In this document: positions 26,539-41,800 of the stretch, in pieces
Layout of the letters: each line of letters opens with the position of its first letter
Position numbering within the stretch: the stretch's first letter is position 1
Assembly (NCBI GenBank): GCA_002633005.1
Contig: NMRA01000030.1
Coordinates: forward strand, 1,599,015-1,663,014
DNA from: Phoronis australis
Lineage: Eukaryota > Phoronida > Phoronidae
Direction: 5' to 3'
DNA: 64,000 nucleotides
Made by a program: the position numbers and the translations under genes
Notes under the pieces: model-generated
Database searches by the model: none
Seen by the model: only the letters and a program-made list of their open reading frames with translations
Told to the model about the DNA's origin: nothing

Positions 26539-26698
26539 CAAGGGCGGATCCAGGATTTTGAGTTGGGGGGGGGAGCAGGGCAGAGTATTAGCCAGGATTT
26601 TGCCCGTCAAACATTGGCACCCCAGAACTGCCAAATGGAATTTGGGATAATTTTAGGGGGTACGGCACCCCCTTGGCCCCCCTCTAAATCCGCCAAAG
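26539..26698. mobile_element. 160-bp MITE, TSD atatg
   Basis: Ends caagggcggatccagg and ctctaaatccgccaaag form imperfect inverted repeats around ggcggat; each is followed inward by a G- or C-run. Target duplication atatg is at 26534-26538 and 26699-26703. The ends resemble those of the 850-bp element at 23614. Confidence 0.85.
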
Positions 26699-26703
26699 AT
26701 ATG

Positions 26704-29700
26704 AGACACAGTATCGTATTTACATGACTATGTAGGATTCTGTAAGATCGTTAACACCACCAGCAAGAGTGCAACATGCCCATTAAGAAAACATAAAAGT
26801 GTAGACCATGTTGTATTGGATTTAACACAAAAATGCAAAAAATCAAAGTGATCCTTAACTGTAATTGAAGAATGGAACAAAAGGTAAAATATTAAATACC
26901 TATGTCCTACGACGAAAATACATCTCACAACTACAGTTCCATTTTGATTTGAGCCATTGCAGTGATTAGTAAACTAGTGCAATGGCCAGTCATTGGTACT
27001 CAAACAATACAGCTGACACTCGCCAGTCAATGTTCAACATACAAGGCATAGTTAAGGGACAAAACATTAAAAATTAAATTGCAACTTGCATGGTCCAAAA
27101 TGCATAAATAATAAAACACACTGATAAGCATGTCCACTGTGTTCTGCTACATAAAGTTAAAGCAACGTCCAATACTGTTGGATTGCATGTCAGTAAGACA
27201 ATATAAAAATAACTCTAAGATGAGTGCTACAGAATGGCACAAAATGCACTAGGCCTGCAGACTTACTTGTGCACAAACTATATCTAACTTTGCAACTAGC
27301 TATACAGAGCGAATTAATTATCACCATGATGCATGAACAACAGTACAAATACATTTACAATTAGAAATTCAGTACCCTCAGCTCAGTAAAGCAATGTTTT
27401 GGTAACAGAAAGATTACACACCTCTTAATACATACACAATTTTGCCTTCAAAATAACTTTAAAAAAGCCAGGATTCAAAAAATAAAAGTTTATATCCCAC
27501 ATGGTTCACAATACAAGGCAAATGTCCAATAAATTTAGAGAACAACAAACAATCCGCACTATTGTAATCCCAATTTACAATTATCTGGCTGCATTTTGCT
27601 TTCTCACATTCACCCTCTCCAATGATTCGACTGTCATCGTCACCCTGTACCATGACTGCCGTGTCATAGTGAACTTCTCAGCTACAGACCAGTGCAATAA
27701 AAATTTACCTCGTTTTATAGATACATTTCAAAGGGACTGAACACTCAACAGTTATAACATATCCACAAACATACTGAATAATCGACTTTATCTACATCAT
27801 ATGGAAAATTTATAACTATGGCAATAGCAGACTGTTTAATTTCCAAACAAAATGCACCATTTTCATGGCACTGTAAATTCACAGCCATTCACAACATCTC
27901 CATGAATCACAAATAATCTGCAAATGAATGACACTGAAAACAAATGGAATGACTTTCATTCATCCAATCACAACACTAGCAAGTTAAACAGATAAAGCCT
28001 ACAAGCAACTGGACATACATAGCACCAGATATATGCATCAACTGAGATTTTTTTCAGCTTACAAAGCAGAGTCTAAAATGTAATTATCACAAAACTGAGA
28101 CAATCAACCCACAAATGCTTAATAAAAATTCCAATGTCCTCATCATAACTCAAGTGATGATGCAACTCTCACCAATTTATATGGATGGCCCTCCATAAGG
28201 ACATGGGGAGGTCAAGTACATAGTTTTGTCCTACACATGTGACTCAAGTCATAAAACCTTTATTATTTGCAACTTGGGAGAATTGCGTTAATTTCATACC
28301 TCAATAGGATTGGAATAGACTGGGTTTCGTGACCTGTTGGAAGAAAGAGAACTGTTTGATACATTACAGAGTGCTATCACACTGGCTAGAGTTTAGAAGA
28401 CCCTGTCTTACATATAGCACCTACTGACGTAGCTACAGTTCTTGGTGTCTAAGACTTGACCAGCTATGGGAGCTCCTTGTGACAAGGAACAGATGCCTAA
28501 CATAGCCCCGTTTATATGCAACACTTTTTACACCCACATGTAAATGCACATCATATGGAAATATTACACATAGTATAAATGTGAATTTGCATCGCATGGT
28601 ATGGGGACAAAAAGAAAAGCGATATTTGCAATAGGCCATGAGATGGAAATATAATTATGGTTACTGAACTGGATAACCACATAAGTATAAGCTCTCCAGA
28701 GTTCTGAAACAACACTTTTCCTATTCACAACATACTTTAAGAGAAATTTGCAACGTAATAAGCAATTATTGCTCATCACATAAGATTTCCATAAATAATA
28801 ATCATTTGGTAATTATTTGAATACTGAACTTGGGAATTTTCAATTGCATTGGTATCGATTAAATCTGCATTTCAATTGCTACGCCCAAAATACTGTTCGC
28901 ATTTTTTATTTAAACAAAAATACATCAATTCTTCTCCTACTCAGCACACAATGTAACAGACGAGTGAAATTATATTTGGTCAAAATTTTCCACAAAAGCC
29001 TACATTAAGAAATGTTTAGTCTATAATTAACTTGGTTTGCACTGTCACATAACAATATGAGGTAAGGCTCACATTAACTGCACCAAGATAATCAGCATTT
29101 GACAAATATTTTTGTGCAAAACAAGAAGTTCCCGCATTTAATTATTCTTTCTTTGCTGTTTGAAAACAAAGATGCTTCGCAAAGTGAACCAAAAAAGTTG
29201 TCCTGGAAAAGACATAAGTAAACCTATTGCATCTGTTCCACATGGTGGTTATCCTGTATCCAGCAAAACCTTGGCATGTAATAGTCATGAAACTTTCACC
29301 CAGTTAGCATCAGCATTTCAATAAAAACCTTCCAAAGCATGCTGGTTGACGGGGTTTGCTTTTGGAAGCTTGAAGGAAAAGTGATGTTGCTTGATCACAG
29401 ATATAATGTTGTAATGACACTTGTCGCCAAGCCATTCTGCATTTACATCTGTACATGAATTTAAATCTCGTTCACATCTGTCATGTATATTATTTGCATA
29501 AGTGTAAATTTACATTTACATGACCTCCGAAGGTGGTGTAAATGACACCCAAGAGCAGCACTGCACAAACGTGTATTAGCATTTACATGACATAAATACA
29601 TAATACGTAAAAATACATATCATACGGAAAATACATTTGGGTGTAAATACACACTATGGTGTAAAACAGTATCACATAAACCAGGATTTAGGCTCAAATT

Positions 29701-29709
29701 TACCCCCAT
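26704..29709. other. Gene-poor region downstream of the myosin stop codon
   Basis: No exon recognised on either strand. Uniformly AT-rich; may contain the myosin 3' UTR, with AATAAA on the minus strand at several places (for example within 28255-28270 and 28905-28912). The true poly(A) site cannot be chosen. Confidence 0.5.
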
Positions 29710-29860
29710 CTAGAACACAAGCACCATGCCATCTGGGCTCTTCCTAAATACTGGTGTGCTGTCACTTCCTTTCTCCACAGACAGGTTGCGCTGCTTGTCA
29801 CCAAGCATGCATGTGATTGATCCATTCTTCACAATAACTCGCAGGTTACGCTTCTGAGTC
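29710..29860 (-). CDS. MYO1D: Myosin exon 21 (C-terminus)
   Basis: Residues 954-1003: [20 protein letters not shown] to DGMVLVF then TAG at 29710-29712. Acceptor tttctatttctcag. The open frame upstream of 29860 is intron. Confidence 0.93.
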
Positions 29861-32800
29861 CTGAGAAATAGAAAATTCACAAACTGATGTCCACATAAAG
29901 GCAACTTAACTAAACTCAGTGATCTAGCACAGCTATTAATTAGTTGAAGTGGCAAGTTACAAAGATTATGTATTGTCTACATAGACACCATTGAGTCACA
30001 CATTTATATCAAAATAATTGCAATGAATACAGCCCTAATATTAACTAAAGGTAAACATGTCATGTTCAAGTTAACAAGACAATGAAAGTTATGTCTTTTG
30101 ACACATTAGTGAATATCAGTTAGTACGTACTAATCACACTATGCATGTTGTATGTTCAGGTGTGCTGTGAATTCAGTTGTAGCGTATCAACATTGAAATA
30201 AGGTTGTTGCTTTTTTCAGAAATCTTTTTAAAGGAGATTTTATGTAAACCCACCAGATTCCCCAATACTGTTACTATTACGTGGAGACACATGACGTAGG
30301 TCAGCGGTGAGTCTCGTGTTTCAATTTTTCATTTGTCAAGAAAAATAATAGGAAGTGTTGAAATAAGGCGTGTTGACACTCGTGTTCCATAACTGAAAAG
30401 TGTCTGGGGTGGAACTGCTCAGGGCTATTTTGATCTTAAACTGTCTCTTAGCTGAAAGTTACACATTGGGTCCCCGAAATCATGCTAATAGCTAAAGAGA
30501 TAAAAGACCTGGTTTTAACAGATATAAACAACAACTCTCCCCATTCAGTTCTCTAAAACAAAATAGTGCTATGTTATCTCCTCAATTCTCAAAAGCTTGG
30601 AGTAATTTAACAAAAATCTAACAAACTCTGTCAAACGATGACCTAAGGTAGGTGACTTATGTGTCAACTGTAAGGAAAGACCACCCACTGTGAGCATGAC
30701 CTGCTATTTGTTGAATCCTGCATTTATCAATCAAGTGAGATGCCAATGGTGCATTAGCTTAGGCAGAATGAAGATTTGGTAGAAATCACCAAAAGAGGAT
30801 TCAGTATATGTTCCGATGATTATCGCTATCTGTTTTCATTTTTGCCAATTAAATTTCCTGAATAAATCCAAACAAACATCTTGCCTTTTCTGTTTTTAAC
30901 AAATGGTAGCCTACCTAAAAACTACGAACAATTTATTGTGAAGGGAAAGTTTTGGGCAAAATGAAAAGTAACACTAGTCATGAGAAATCTAGTCTCTTAA
31001 GACCACTGCTTTATTTAAATGATGGTGTAATCATTAGAACCACTAAAGCCTACCTTTGCCACAGCCTGTTGAGGACTCCGACCAGCTCACCCACCCTATC
31101 ACCATTGTCTTGCTTGCCACAGATACAGAAGACAAGATCATTGCCTCCCTGCAGATGGACGATCACTAACTGATCTGGTCCTCCCGTTACACTCACACCA
31201 GTCATCTGGAGGTGGAGACAGCCAATAAACTGACCAGTTTCTGGTTTGCATGCATTTCAAAATAATAAATTTCAAAATTGCGGAAAACATGACACATTTC
31301 CCAGGAGTTCCTAAAAAGTGAATGACTCCCAAACCTCAAAGAAAAGTACTTTGGTCAGTTTTTTAATTTAAATATATTTGCTGAGTATTGACATTCTGTG
31401 CCCCTTTAAAGAGAATGTCATTTGCTACTGCAGGATAGACATGCATGGAGAAGTCTGCATGTCTGTCTGTATGGATGATTGAACCTCTGTAGGTATAGAG
31501 TTAATTGGAAACAATGGCTAGAATATGTCTAAGCTTACGTTTGTAATAGGAATCCCAGGACCCATGGCTTTGAACTTTTTCAAGTTTAACTTATAGATGA
31601 ACTTGTCTGTGAANAGTTTCTGGTTTGCATGCATTTCAAAATAATAAATTTCAAAATTGCGGAAAACATGACACATTTCCCAGGAGTTCCTAAAAAGTGA
31701 ATGACTCCCAAACCTTAAAGAAAAATACTTTGGTCAGTTTTTTAATTTAAATATATTTGCTGAGTATTGACATTCTGTGCCCCTTTAAAGAGAATGTCAT
31801 TTGCTACTGCAGGATAGACATGCATGGAGAAGTCTGCATGTCTGTCTGTATGGATGATTGAACCTCTGTAGGTATAGAGTTAATTGGAAACAATGGCTAG
31901 AATATGTCTAAGCTTACGTTTGTAATAGGAATCCCAGGACCCATGGCTTTGAACTTTTTCAAGTTTAACTTATAGATGAACTTGTCTGTGAACATAAGAG
32001 CTCTGTCTGCCGATTTGCTATGCTTGTTCACCTGAAATGCACAACACATGTCAATCAAAAGCTACACAACTGCCAGATGATAGTCTAGTTTCATCCTAAG
32101 AGACACGTCCGTGTCAGATTTGGCCAGTAGGCATACTGGTGCCACCTTTTTTCAACATTAAGGTTAATATGTAGAACCTTATCAACAAGCCTGTGTACTT
32201 AGCCATCTACAAAACTATTGATTTGTCTGTAAAAGAGCGTAAACATTTTGTCTCTAATAGTTCATACGGCCACTTTTGTGTCTATTAATTTGAACACGAA
32301 GCTGTCAAGGAAACAATAGTTCGTACTGTGGTGTACGGACTGTAACACAAATCACTAATCATTTTGTAAAAGTAGAAAGCTTGTAGAATTTGATGTTTAA
32401 CTTTTTATCAATTTGTCATTAATTTCCTTATGAGATTTTTAAATGATCATTTCATTATCACTTCATACAAATTTCGTTTTTTTTTTGAAAATCATTAAGT
32501 CCAATTTTTGATAGCCCTTCATTCAAAACTGGAAGATTTTAAAAACAATTAATAATCATTCCCAACAGCGTCTTAGAGAACAGTGCATAAAGTATAGTAT
32601 TCAAAAGTTTCATATGAATCTGATCAGACATTTTTGAGATGTGATGTTCCAAATATTGCCAAATTTGGACATTTTAGGGTCCTAAATAACCATAAGAAAC
32701 AAAAAAGCTTCATTTAAGAGAAAAATGGTTTTCAAAATCGCATTGACATTTCTCATGCATATCAGCACTGTATATTCATGAGAAATACGTGACACCCATG

Positions 32801-35800
32801 AACTGTCATTTGACTAAGAGGTCCCCGAGAGGGCCCCTGACCATAATTTAGAACAAGTAACACATAATCCCTAACAACTCCTAAAAACAGAATGCTGATG
32901 TCACTGTTATGTTGCTATCACATTTTTATTTAGGTTGTGCTCAGAGCGAAGTGCATTTTATAAATGGATGCATTACAGACTGATGGAAGTAGTATTCAAG
33001 AAAGCATGAACTGTACCTTCTTAATGAGACATGAGAAGAGGACTTTACTAAAGCTATCCTTGGCCTTTAAACGGTTGCACTCTGTGACATAATCCAGTGT
33101 GCTGGAATTCTCACTGCCCTGAAATAGGAAACATATGCAAAAGATCATATAAACAAACTTGTACTAACTAGTGATGACTTCCCATCCAAAGCACAATACC
33201 ATTCAACAATGATGACAACTGTGTCACACAATTACCACTCAGATGGACAATGTCAGCAGGTAATATTAAGTTGTGTAAAGACAATCCAGATACGACAACT
33301 GTTGCCAAAACCTGTCCAGCTGCTCACACAGTACAGTGTTCCACAAGTCAGTGAACACTGGTCTTCATAATTATCCACTTGTCAAGAAAAAAACACCAGA
33401 ATATGATAAAGGTCAAAAATGTGAATTCAAAATCATCCTAGTCACAATTTTCTTACACATACGACATCTTCAACCGAAACAATTTGCATTTTATAAAAGT
33501 TTTTTTACACAATGGTATTACTCACAATGTTGAGGTAGTTACCCTCCCATTGGCGACTGTAGCCCCAGTCCTGCCTTTTGCCAGTTAGCACTTCACCAGC
33601 ACAGATCTTGAGACGGAACATAGGCCAGGTATCACGGGGGACACCGCGAAGGATCATGTTGGCGCGCCACCTGGAGGCAAAACACTAGAATGAATGTCCA
33701 CAAGGATGGAAACAACTTGACCGTACAAATTATTTCACAGGAGGCCAAGACTGTTACTCCACTATTATAGAACAAATATCACGCAGTTTTATAATTCTGT
33801 CACCGTGATCATGTGCCATTGAACCATTATTGTTCATCAGCAGGGTGACACTCGTATTTGTTTTCATTTTCCACACGTTTTCAAGGAGTTATTCAGGATA
33901 AACTACTCATTTTCCATCACTTATTTTCTCATTGATTGTTGTCAAGCATAACTGCATGCAAAAAACTCATGTCATGACTCGATAAAATGAGTTTTCTCAT
34001 TGCTTTTTTAGTTTTTACGCCGTTTCCTTTTTCCCATCCCTGACAACATTTTCCTATAATCATATTCCAGCAAGAGTGAGAACCAAAACTAGTTCATCAA
34101 AAAGAGAAACTTCCATGTTGTTGTCTATCATACAGAATGAAGGGTTGAGGTTAGCTTTCTACAGGTTGGTTGCGAACGATTCTTTCTTGATACCTCCTGT
34201 GTGCCTTCTTCAGTTCTTCCACAAGACCCTCAAGAACAGCTGGTGGTTTAGGCCACTCCAGGCTCTTGCCATAGTCAGCCATCCTGCGCACGTTCTTGAA
34301 AACTTCAACTATCTCCAGGATGTACTGACGCAACTTATAGCGACGGAACCGTGCCATGATTCGGTAGATGGCTCGCATCCGCTTAGCACGTAGTCGTGCA
34401 GCACCCCCACGCCACATCTGCAGACAGCATTTATAAAGGAACTCATTAAGTCACCGCAGTCCCATCCACCTAACTTCTGCTTGTGCTAGGTACTGTGGAA
34501 ATGTAGCAGCCAAAGTCCTCCTGAATTATAATGTTTACAGTGAAAAGGTCTATTTCATAAAAAGGGACAAGGCTTAAGTCAGTCAGATTTTTTTTTCTAC
34601 ATCACATCGCAATTTCTCAATGAAGTTTGTGCACTGTAATTGTAAGCAATCACAGCATAGCAAGAACTTATAAAAACTGTCTTTACAGTATGCTCAGCTG
34701 AGATTAAGGATTCAAAAGCAAATAGTTGTGCAGAGAGGAATTGCAGACAAAAGATCTTCAAACCACTTTTCAAAAAACTGGTTTTGAACTACTATCATAG
34801 TAAAGTTATTACTAGTTGATTTTTTTGTATAATAATTACCCAAAATAAACTAGGATATCATTGCCTACTTGAAAGCAGAGCATATTGTAAGCACGTGTGA
34901 ATAACTTATTTTGACATAATTGCACATACTACCTTTTGCAAAAACACAACAATGGAGGGCACCACTTTGCCTCGCTCTTCCTCCAGTGTGAAGATAGTTT
35001 GTGGTGAGCGAATGAAGAGCTTGGTTTTGCCGAACTTGACATCATCGAGAAGATTTTTGGCTTGTAGGAGGACCCGGATACCATCCTCCACAGAACCACT
35101 GTAATTTGGCCACGTCTGCTGAGATATGCACTTGTACCTAGCACCAAAATACAGAAACGTCAAGTCCAATAGACATTCTCTGATATGGTGGCGACATGAT
35201 GACACACCCCTTGTCTGAATTACCGATAACTTTTTATAAATTCTTTGCCAACTTCATACCATAAAACAATCACTGTTGTGTAGTGGAAAAGTCAACAATT
35301 TCAAACCATCCAGTTATCTAGTAATGAAGAATTTGTTCTAAACAACTCTGCCCGTTTTGCACACCTGAATAACAAACTTAGGCAAGCGAAAGAAGCTTCC
35401 ACAATGTCACAATGCTAAAAATTTTCAAGTTTAGTATTTCCTATAGGCATACAGAGGTTGTCTTAAATAAATTGTTTTTCACTTGGGAGACAATTATCAT
35501 TTTTATTAAAGAGTATACTCCGAGTGTTAACAAAGTTTTTTGCAAATTCAATGTTCATTGAAAGCCTGATAGGAAATAGTAAATAGGTCATCACCACAGC
35601 TGCAGGGTCACTGAGCTCTGCATGTTATTCAGAGAACCAGCAGCATGCAGGTCCTGAATGGCCAATGACTCTTTAATGTAAAGTGAATCCTTTACAGGTT
35701 CTTTACAGATTATAGAGAACATCCCACCTCAGACAAAAGCAATGCCTAGACATTATGTCAGTAACTATCACCAAGCTAATTCAGTCGGTGTTAACTACAA

Positions 35801-38800
35801 AGAACCTGCTCAGTGACACTACAGCTATGGTGATGACTCATTTACTATTTCCTGTCGTTAATGTTCCACCCATTTCACTTCATGGATGTAACCAGACTCG
35901 TACGTTGTCACTTGATGACTGACTGCCTGTATCCTGATGATGTCTAATGAATAGAGGAAATGTCAAATTAGTATGAACCTTTTCGTTTGTGCGGCGATTG
36001 TCAGTTTTTGATTTTATTATGCCCAAAAAGTGATGTAATTAATTTAAAATCTTCTCCTGTTTCCAAAATCATCTCAGTTTCTGCAAGTCAAATGTTTGTA
36101 TGAATTCACATTTTTATGTGCAGAACACAGTCTCCAATATGCACTTGATGGACAGTGTCAACTCACCTGTCCAAAAACCTTTGGTAATGAATCCTATAGG
36201 CAAAGCCAGCCCTCCTCACTCTTACATTCTCCACAAGACCAAGGTACAACACCTGGTGGCGACATCTCTCATCATTGAACAAAACTGGGGATTTCTCCTC
36301 GTTGGGCTTAATACAGCGCACATAGTGCGGCTCCTGAAGGGACAGAAGAGAGCATGGAGCATTAGTAGCTGTTGTAACTCACAGTTATTGTGCCTGGAGT
36401 TATAGTCTTAACAGATATCATAGTTACTGAAATTACTGGAGTTATAGCAGTTATTGTTAGTTCATGTCAGTATCTTCTGCTATGGAAAATGCCTTCCAGA
36501 TAACATATTTTACTTCGCTAAGTTCTTAGAAAAGCGTTTTCCACAAACTACATCAAGGCCAAGATTGTGTTTTAAGTTTGCAATAAAAAATACAAACGCC
36601 TATTAACCATTAAAAATTTCACTCCAATGGGAAAGAGCATTTCTTTTCTTTCACTGATGGACATTTGACATCTTTTAAAGCTTTTTTTTGAAAAATATGG
36701 ATTGCGCTACTTCAAAATGGGTTTAATAAGAGAGCAATTAAGAAGCTAGCTACCTTTGATGCCAGCGTATCAACCAGTTCTATGATGGAGTTCTTGAAGT
36801 TGGTGCCCGCAGTTAGAGGGCGCTTAGTGACCTCCGTCACATCTTGGGCACCCTCAGGCCACATACCACTGATCATTTCATTAGAACTGAAACACACAAA
36901 CACAGACTTATATGCACAAGATCGGCAAAATTACACACTAACATGATGAAAAAACATTATTTTATTCTTTCAACTAAATTACATAAGTCTGGTTTTTTGC
37001 ACAAACCAAAGCATGATTTCAGTGACATTTAATTACTTTTAGCACACTGTTGCTGGAGTCAACTACTTAATAACAAAATGATTGCCGAGACTCAGTGTGA
37101 AATTATTGATAATAATTATCCATTCAATAATGTCATGTCCTCACACAAAACAACTTGTCCTGAACATGTAGAGCTTGGCAAAATGGTTGTTAATTATTTG
37201 GACTTTTCCTGCCATGTTCAGGATATTTCTCAACATTAAAATGCAGATTGCCAGTAGCGGATGGCATAAGTTCATAAAGTGATCAACAAAACATGAACGT
37301 GTTAAGGCTATTAGATGATTTAGCATGAGAAAAAAGGCAAATAACATAGAAAATAAATCTGAAACTAAATAAGGCGATCCAGATCCTCCCAAGGATACTA
37401 TTGTTTCATGAAATGTAGAATATAAATCGGTAAATAAAACAACAAGAAAGGGTCAACTGAAATTTGAAATTTTCGGATGTAATAACTTCCTTTGTCAACA
37501 GAAACAGAAACAAAGGCACCAAATGCATGTAACTGCACCAGAGCTCAATTGATAAGTACTTTTGTCTTGTCGGCAGGTATATAACCGCACTGTGAATGAT
37601 GTCTGGGCAACCTACCCCACCTCGATACAGAAGGGGTGAGATGCCGTGCCAGTGTCACCCCACCACAGAGCAATCAGCAACCATACTCTAACTAAACTTA
37701 GCGAGAACTCGTTCCAGGAGCAACGTGTTCAAGGCTATCTGGTATTGAGAACGTCATTTTAGATAATTCAAATTGCAACCACTTTATACCTGTTATAAAG
37801 AAGTCGCTTGAAGTCCTGGAACAGTGTGTCTTTGTTCTTGTCCAGGAAGCCAATAACACTGTACAATACATCGCCAGCGTAGTGCTTGACTCGGAAGTCC
37901 TGGTTGTGGGTCATGACTTTATCAGCTGGACTTAGCTACGAACACAGCACACACGTGACGGTCATAAGATACAGAAGAAAAACACTGCTGTGCCAAATCA
38001 CATGTCCAACAGATGAAAACCAACAATTGGCTTTTCATTACTCAGTATAACTGCAAGTGTGCAGTAAATGTTGAGCTTGATGCCAAGAATGTCTAAAGTT
38101 GGGAAACTCAGGACGTCTAAAGTTGGGAAACTCAAATATCACAACAAAGCTGTTACATTGAGCAGAACTGTAGAATGGGGGGTTCAAAAGAAAAAAATTG
38201 ACAACACAGTAAAAGGTGATGGAAAATAACTCCTTTCAGCAAAGTGAAGCATAAATTTGCTTCATAATTTACATAATTCTTCAGAGGAGATAATCACTAC
38301 TTTGCATTTGCTGCTTTGTGCTAGATGATTCATTATTTTCTATTGCATACTCTATTGCCTTGACAATTAAACAAAGTGACTTATTCATCAAAACATCAAA
38401 TGGACACACCACAAACAAGCTATTCATAAACAATATGGACTGCCTGGTGATTTACTCAGACACTCAGTTGAACAGGTGAATGATTTGATTAATTAAAACC
38501 CAGCAGCTGTCTAAATCAGCATTAAGGCATAGCTGAAATTGAAAATTGAAAGGTCTGGAACTGAATGATAACAATACCTGTCGACTGTCGTAATGTTCAT
38601 TCTGAGCCAGTTTTTTGTCCATGGCATGAAGAAACATCTAAAAGCAGAAATAACAACTGCTACACAAAAGTAAATTGGTATTTCTAGCCTCAAGTCACCC
38701 TTACCATTACATGAGAATACATTACATGTTAATATATACGGTCAAAATGGTATTTCAATCGGATTGATTCCAGGTGGGTAGTTTTACCCCTGTAAGCTTT

Positions 38801-41800
38801 AAACACTTGCAAAATATAACCTGTGTCTGATCTTTGATTATTATTTAAAGCCATGCACTCAGTTATCCTTTATTGTCACAGGAGTATAAGATAATACAAT
38901 AATTGTGCAGAGAATCCACCGTGTGCTAGAAACTGGGTGGTAATTCACAGTACATCTTCATTTCTTAGATTCTAACAACAATGTGAAAACCGATTTAAGT
39001 TGCTTTACTGATAAGAAAAGGGATCAGCATGCAGTCAGTTCACAGGGCTTAGAAACAAAAGTATGAACTGTCTGGAGACGAGCTGAATGCTAGGGGTGTA
39101 ATCTTTAAATACAGTACTGATGTCACGTAGACCATAACAAAAATTCAACATAATCCACCATAAACAGATCACTGTGTGCAATTGAATAGTAGCAAAATCC
39201 AGCAAGTTACCAATAAGTTCGTTCTTCCTGGGCTAATTTCACATAGTAGCATGTACTTGGATGTAACTAGACAATGTAATTCATGAACTGAGGTCTCTCT
39301 TCTCCTTAGTACATCTAATTCAAAAAAACTAGGAACCTACAGGTTTCATCTTCCATTTCAAGTTTCATATTTATAGATAAAACAAGAGCAACACGGAGCA
39401 TTGAAATGCGCCCACAACTGTACCGCAAACGGCGTACTTCTGGGATGTTTATTTGTATCATTAGATGCCACATAAAACATTGAAACCATCCACATATGGG
39501 AGGGTAGCGTCGTCTCTCAAAACTTTTTGCCAAATTTCATGAAAATCCATCAAAGAACTCCAAAGGTACAAAGGCAAGCATAACAATGAAACTACCATTA
39601 GGAACCACAGCAGTAGTCAAATCTGTCCATCTGCTGTCAAGTTAATAGGAATACAACTGAAAAATTTCGAAAAAAATCTTGCAAGGGGTTAAGGAGGTAC
39701 AGAATGCATATGAAAAAATGTCACTAGGGGGCACAAAAGAAGTTGGACCCATTTGAAAATCAACACTAGTCATGCTCTTTTCAGTAAAACACATCAGCTA
39801 ATTTTCATAATGATCCTCTGCGTGGTTTGGCAGACACAGTAGATTATAAAAACAGACTACGAATAATTAAAATGGCCACTAGCTGGTGCAGAATACGTCG
39901 AATCCATCATAAAAAGGAAAGGTGCTGTCGTCTTCATAATAAACACTTCTTTGCCAAATTTCATGAAAAGCGGCAAGGAACTCTGAAGTTACAGAGGCAA
40001 ATGGAAAAATTAAAATTGCTATAAGGGACCACAGCTGTCAGTAGTTGGATTGGTCTCAAATTTGTTGTCATATGTTGCCATCTCCATATGAACACATGTA
40101 CTAAATTTCAGAAAGATCTTGCCAAAGGTAAAGAAGACACAGCCGTGGACGCAAAAATATAATTGCCACAAGGGGGTGCCAGAGTAGTTGAACACATCTG
40201 AAAATCAACATCAGTCTCTGTCTTCTCATCACATCACAAGCAAATGATCCTTCAAGCGGTTTAGTGCATGGAGGGCTTGGTATCAAAAACAAAAAATGTT
40301 TTAAATGGTCAGCAGGTGGCGCAAAATATATCAAATCCACCCTCAAATGAGTAGGCGTTATCGTCCCCTTGATAGAAACCTATTTGCAAAATTTCATGAT
40401 AATACCGAATTTATTCGAAAGTGGGAATCTGTTGACTCTTTAATAGAGACCTATTGATTAAACTTCATAAAAATCTGCTAAGGGGTTTTGAAGATACAGC
40501 TTACAACAAAAAAAATAAAACTGCCACTAGGGTGCACAGCGGTAGTCGGATCCATCCTAGTGTTGTTGTCCATTGTCAACTTTATATAAATACACTTGCC
40601 AAATTCAATAAAGATTTTACAGATTGTTTGGAGATACAGCCACAAAGCAAAAATGTCACCAGGAGGCACCACAGTAGTCCGAGTCTTCCAAAACTCATCA
40701 TCAGCCATCCTCTTCACAGTAGAAAAATAAACACCAATTTTCAAAATCATCCTTAAGGTGGTTTGGTTGATTGCAGGGCAGACGCCAAAAACAGACTAGA
40801 AAACACTAAAGATGGCCACTAGATGTTGCAAAACACGTCAAACTGAACTGAAAACAGGAAAATGTCATCTTTTCTTTCGTAGAAAGCTATCTACAAAATT
40901 TTATGAAAATTCGACAAGGAACTTCAGAGAAACAGAGGAAAACGGAAAACAATAGAATTTCCACTAGGGAGCACAGCATTCATCGGAGCCGTTCAAAAGC
41001 CGTCGTCATCAGTTGTCAACTTTGATACGTTTGCTAAATTTAATAAAGATCCTGCAGAGGGTTTAGGAGATACAACCGTGGGTACAAAAAAACTGCCACT
41101 ACGAGGTGCCACAGTCTAAGTCAAATGAAAACCATTGTCTGCAGGCATCTTCACTGTAGGAATATAATATATAGGTATATGTATATGCTAATTTTCAAAA
41201 TCATCTTTAGAGTGGTGTGGCTGATAGAGGGCGGGTACCAAAAACACTCGAAAACAGTAAGAAATGGCCACTAGGTGGTGCAAAATACCTCAAAACCATC
41301 CGGAAATGGGAGGGTAGCGTCATCTCACCAATAGATATCTATATGCCAAATTTTATGAAAATCCATTGAGGACTTTTGAAGACACAAACATGAAAGTAGT
41401 CAGATCCACCTGAAAATTCGCTCGTGCCGTCCTATCCATGAAAGGAACACATGAATTGTGCAAAAATTTATAAACATACATCAAAGGGTTTTGGAGATAG
41501 GCAGCGCATGCCGGATGGGCGCTGGGCAGACGCCAGACAAACAGAGATGACGGCATAATGCACCCACATACAAATATGTGGGCGCATAATTATGCACGCA
41601 TTCATCTTATAAAATATGGAATTGCAGTACATTTCACTAATACCTTGTGGAGTGGGTACAAAAGAACGTGTCTGTCAGAAGAGAAAGACAGCCAGCTGTT
41701 CCAACATTAACCACCTGTAGCTGCCCTAGCTTCCCAAAAAAGGTTTAAGCACCAGCCATAGGGAGATGTTCCATAGCTACCCAACAAAGCAACATTCACT

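Noticed and set aside
26650-26720. Coding meaning for the Pro-rich ORF over the MITE
   Set aside because: The ORF is an artefact of the G/C runs at the element ends.
34076-34393. 105-codon plus-strand ORF
   Set aside because: Shadow of myosin exon 16 on the opposite strand.
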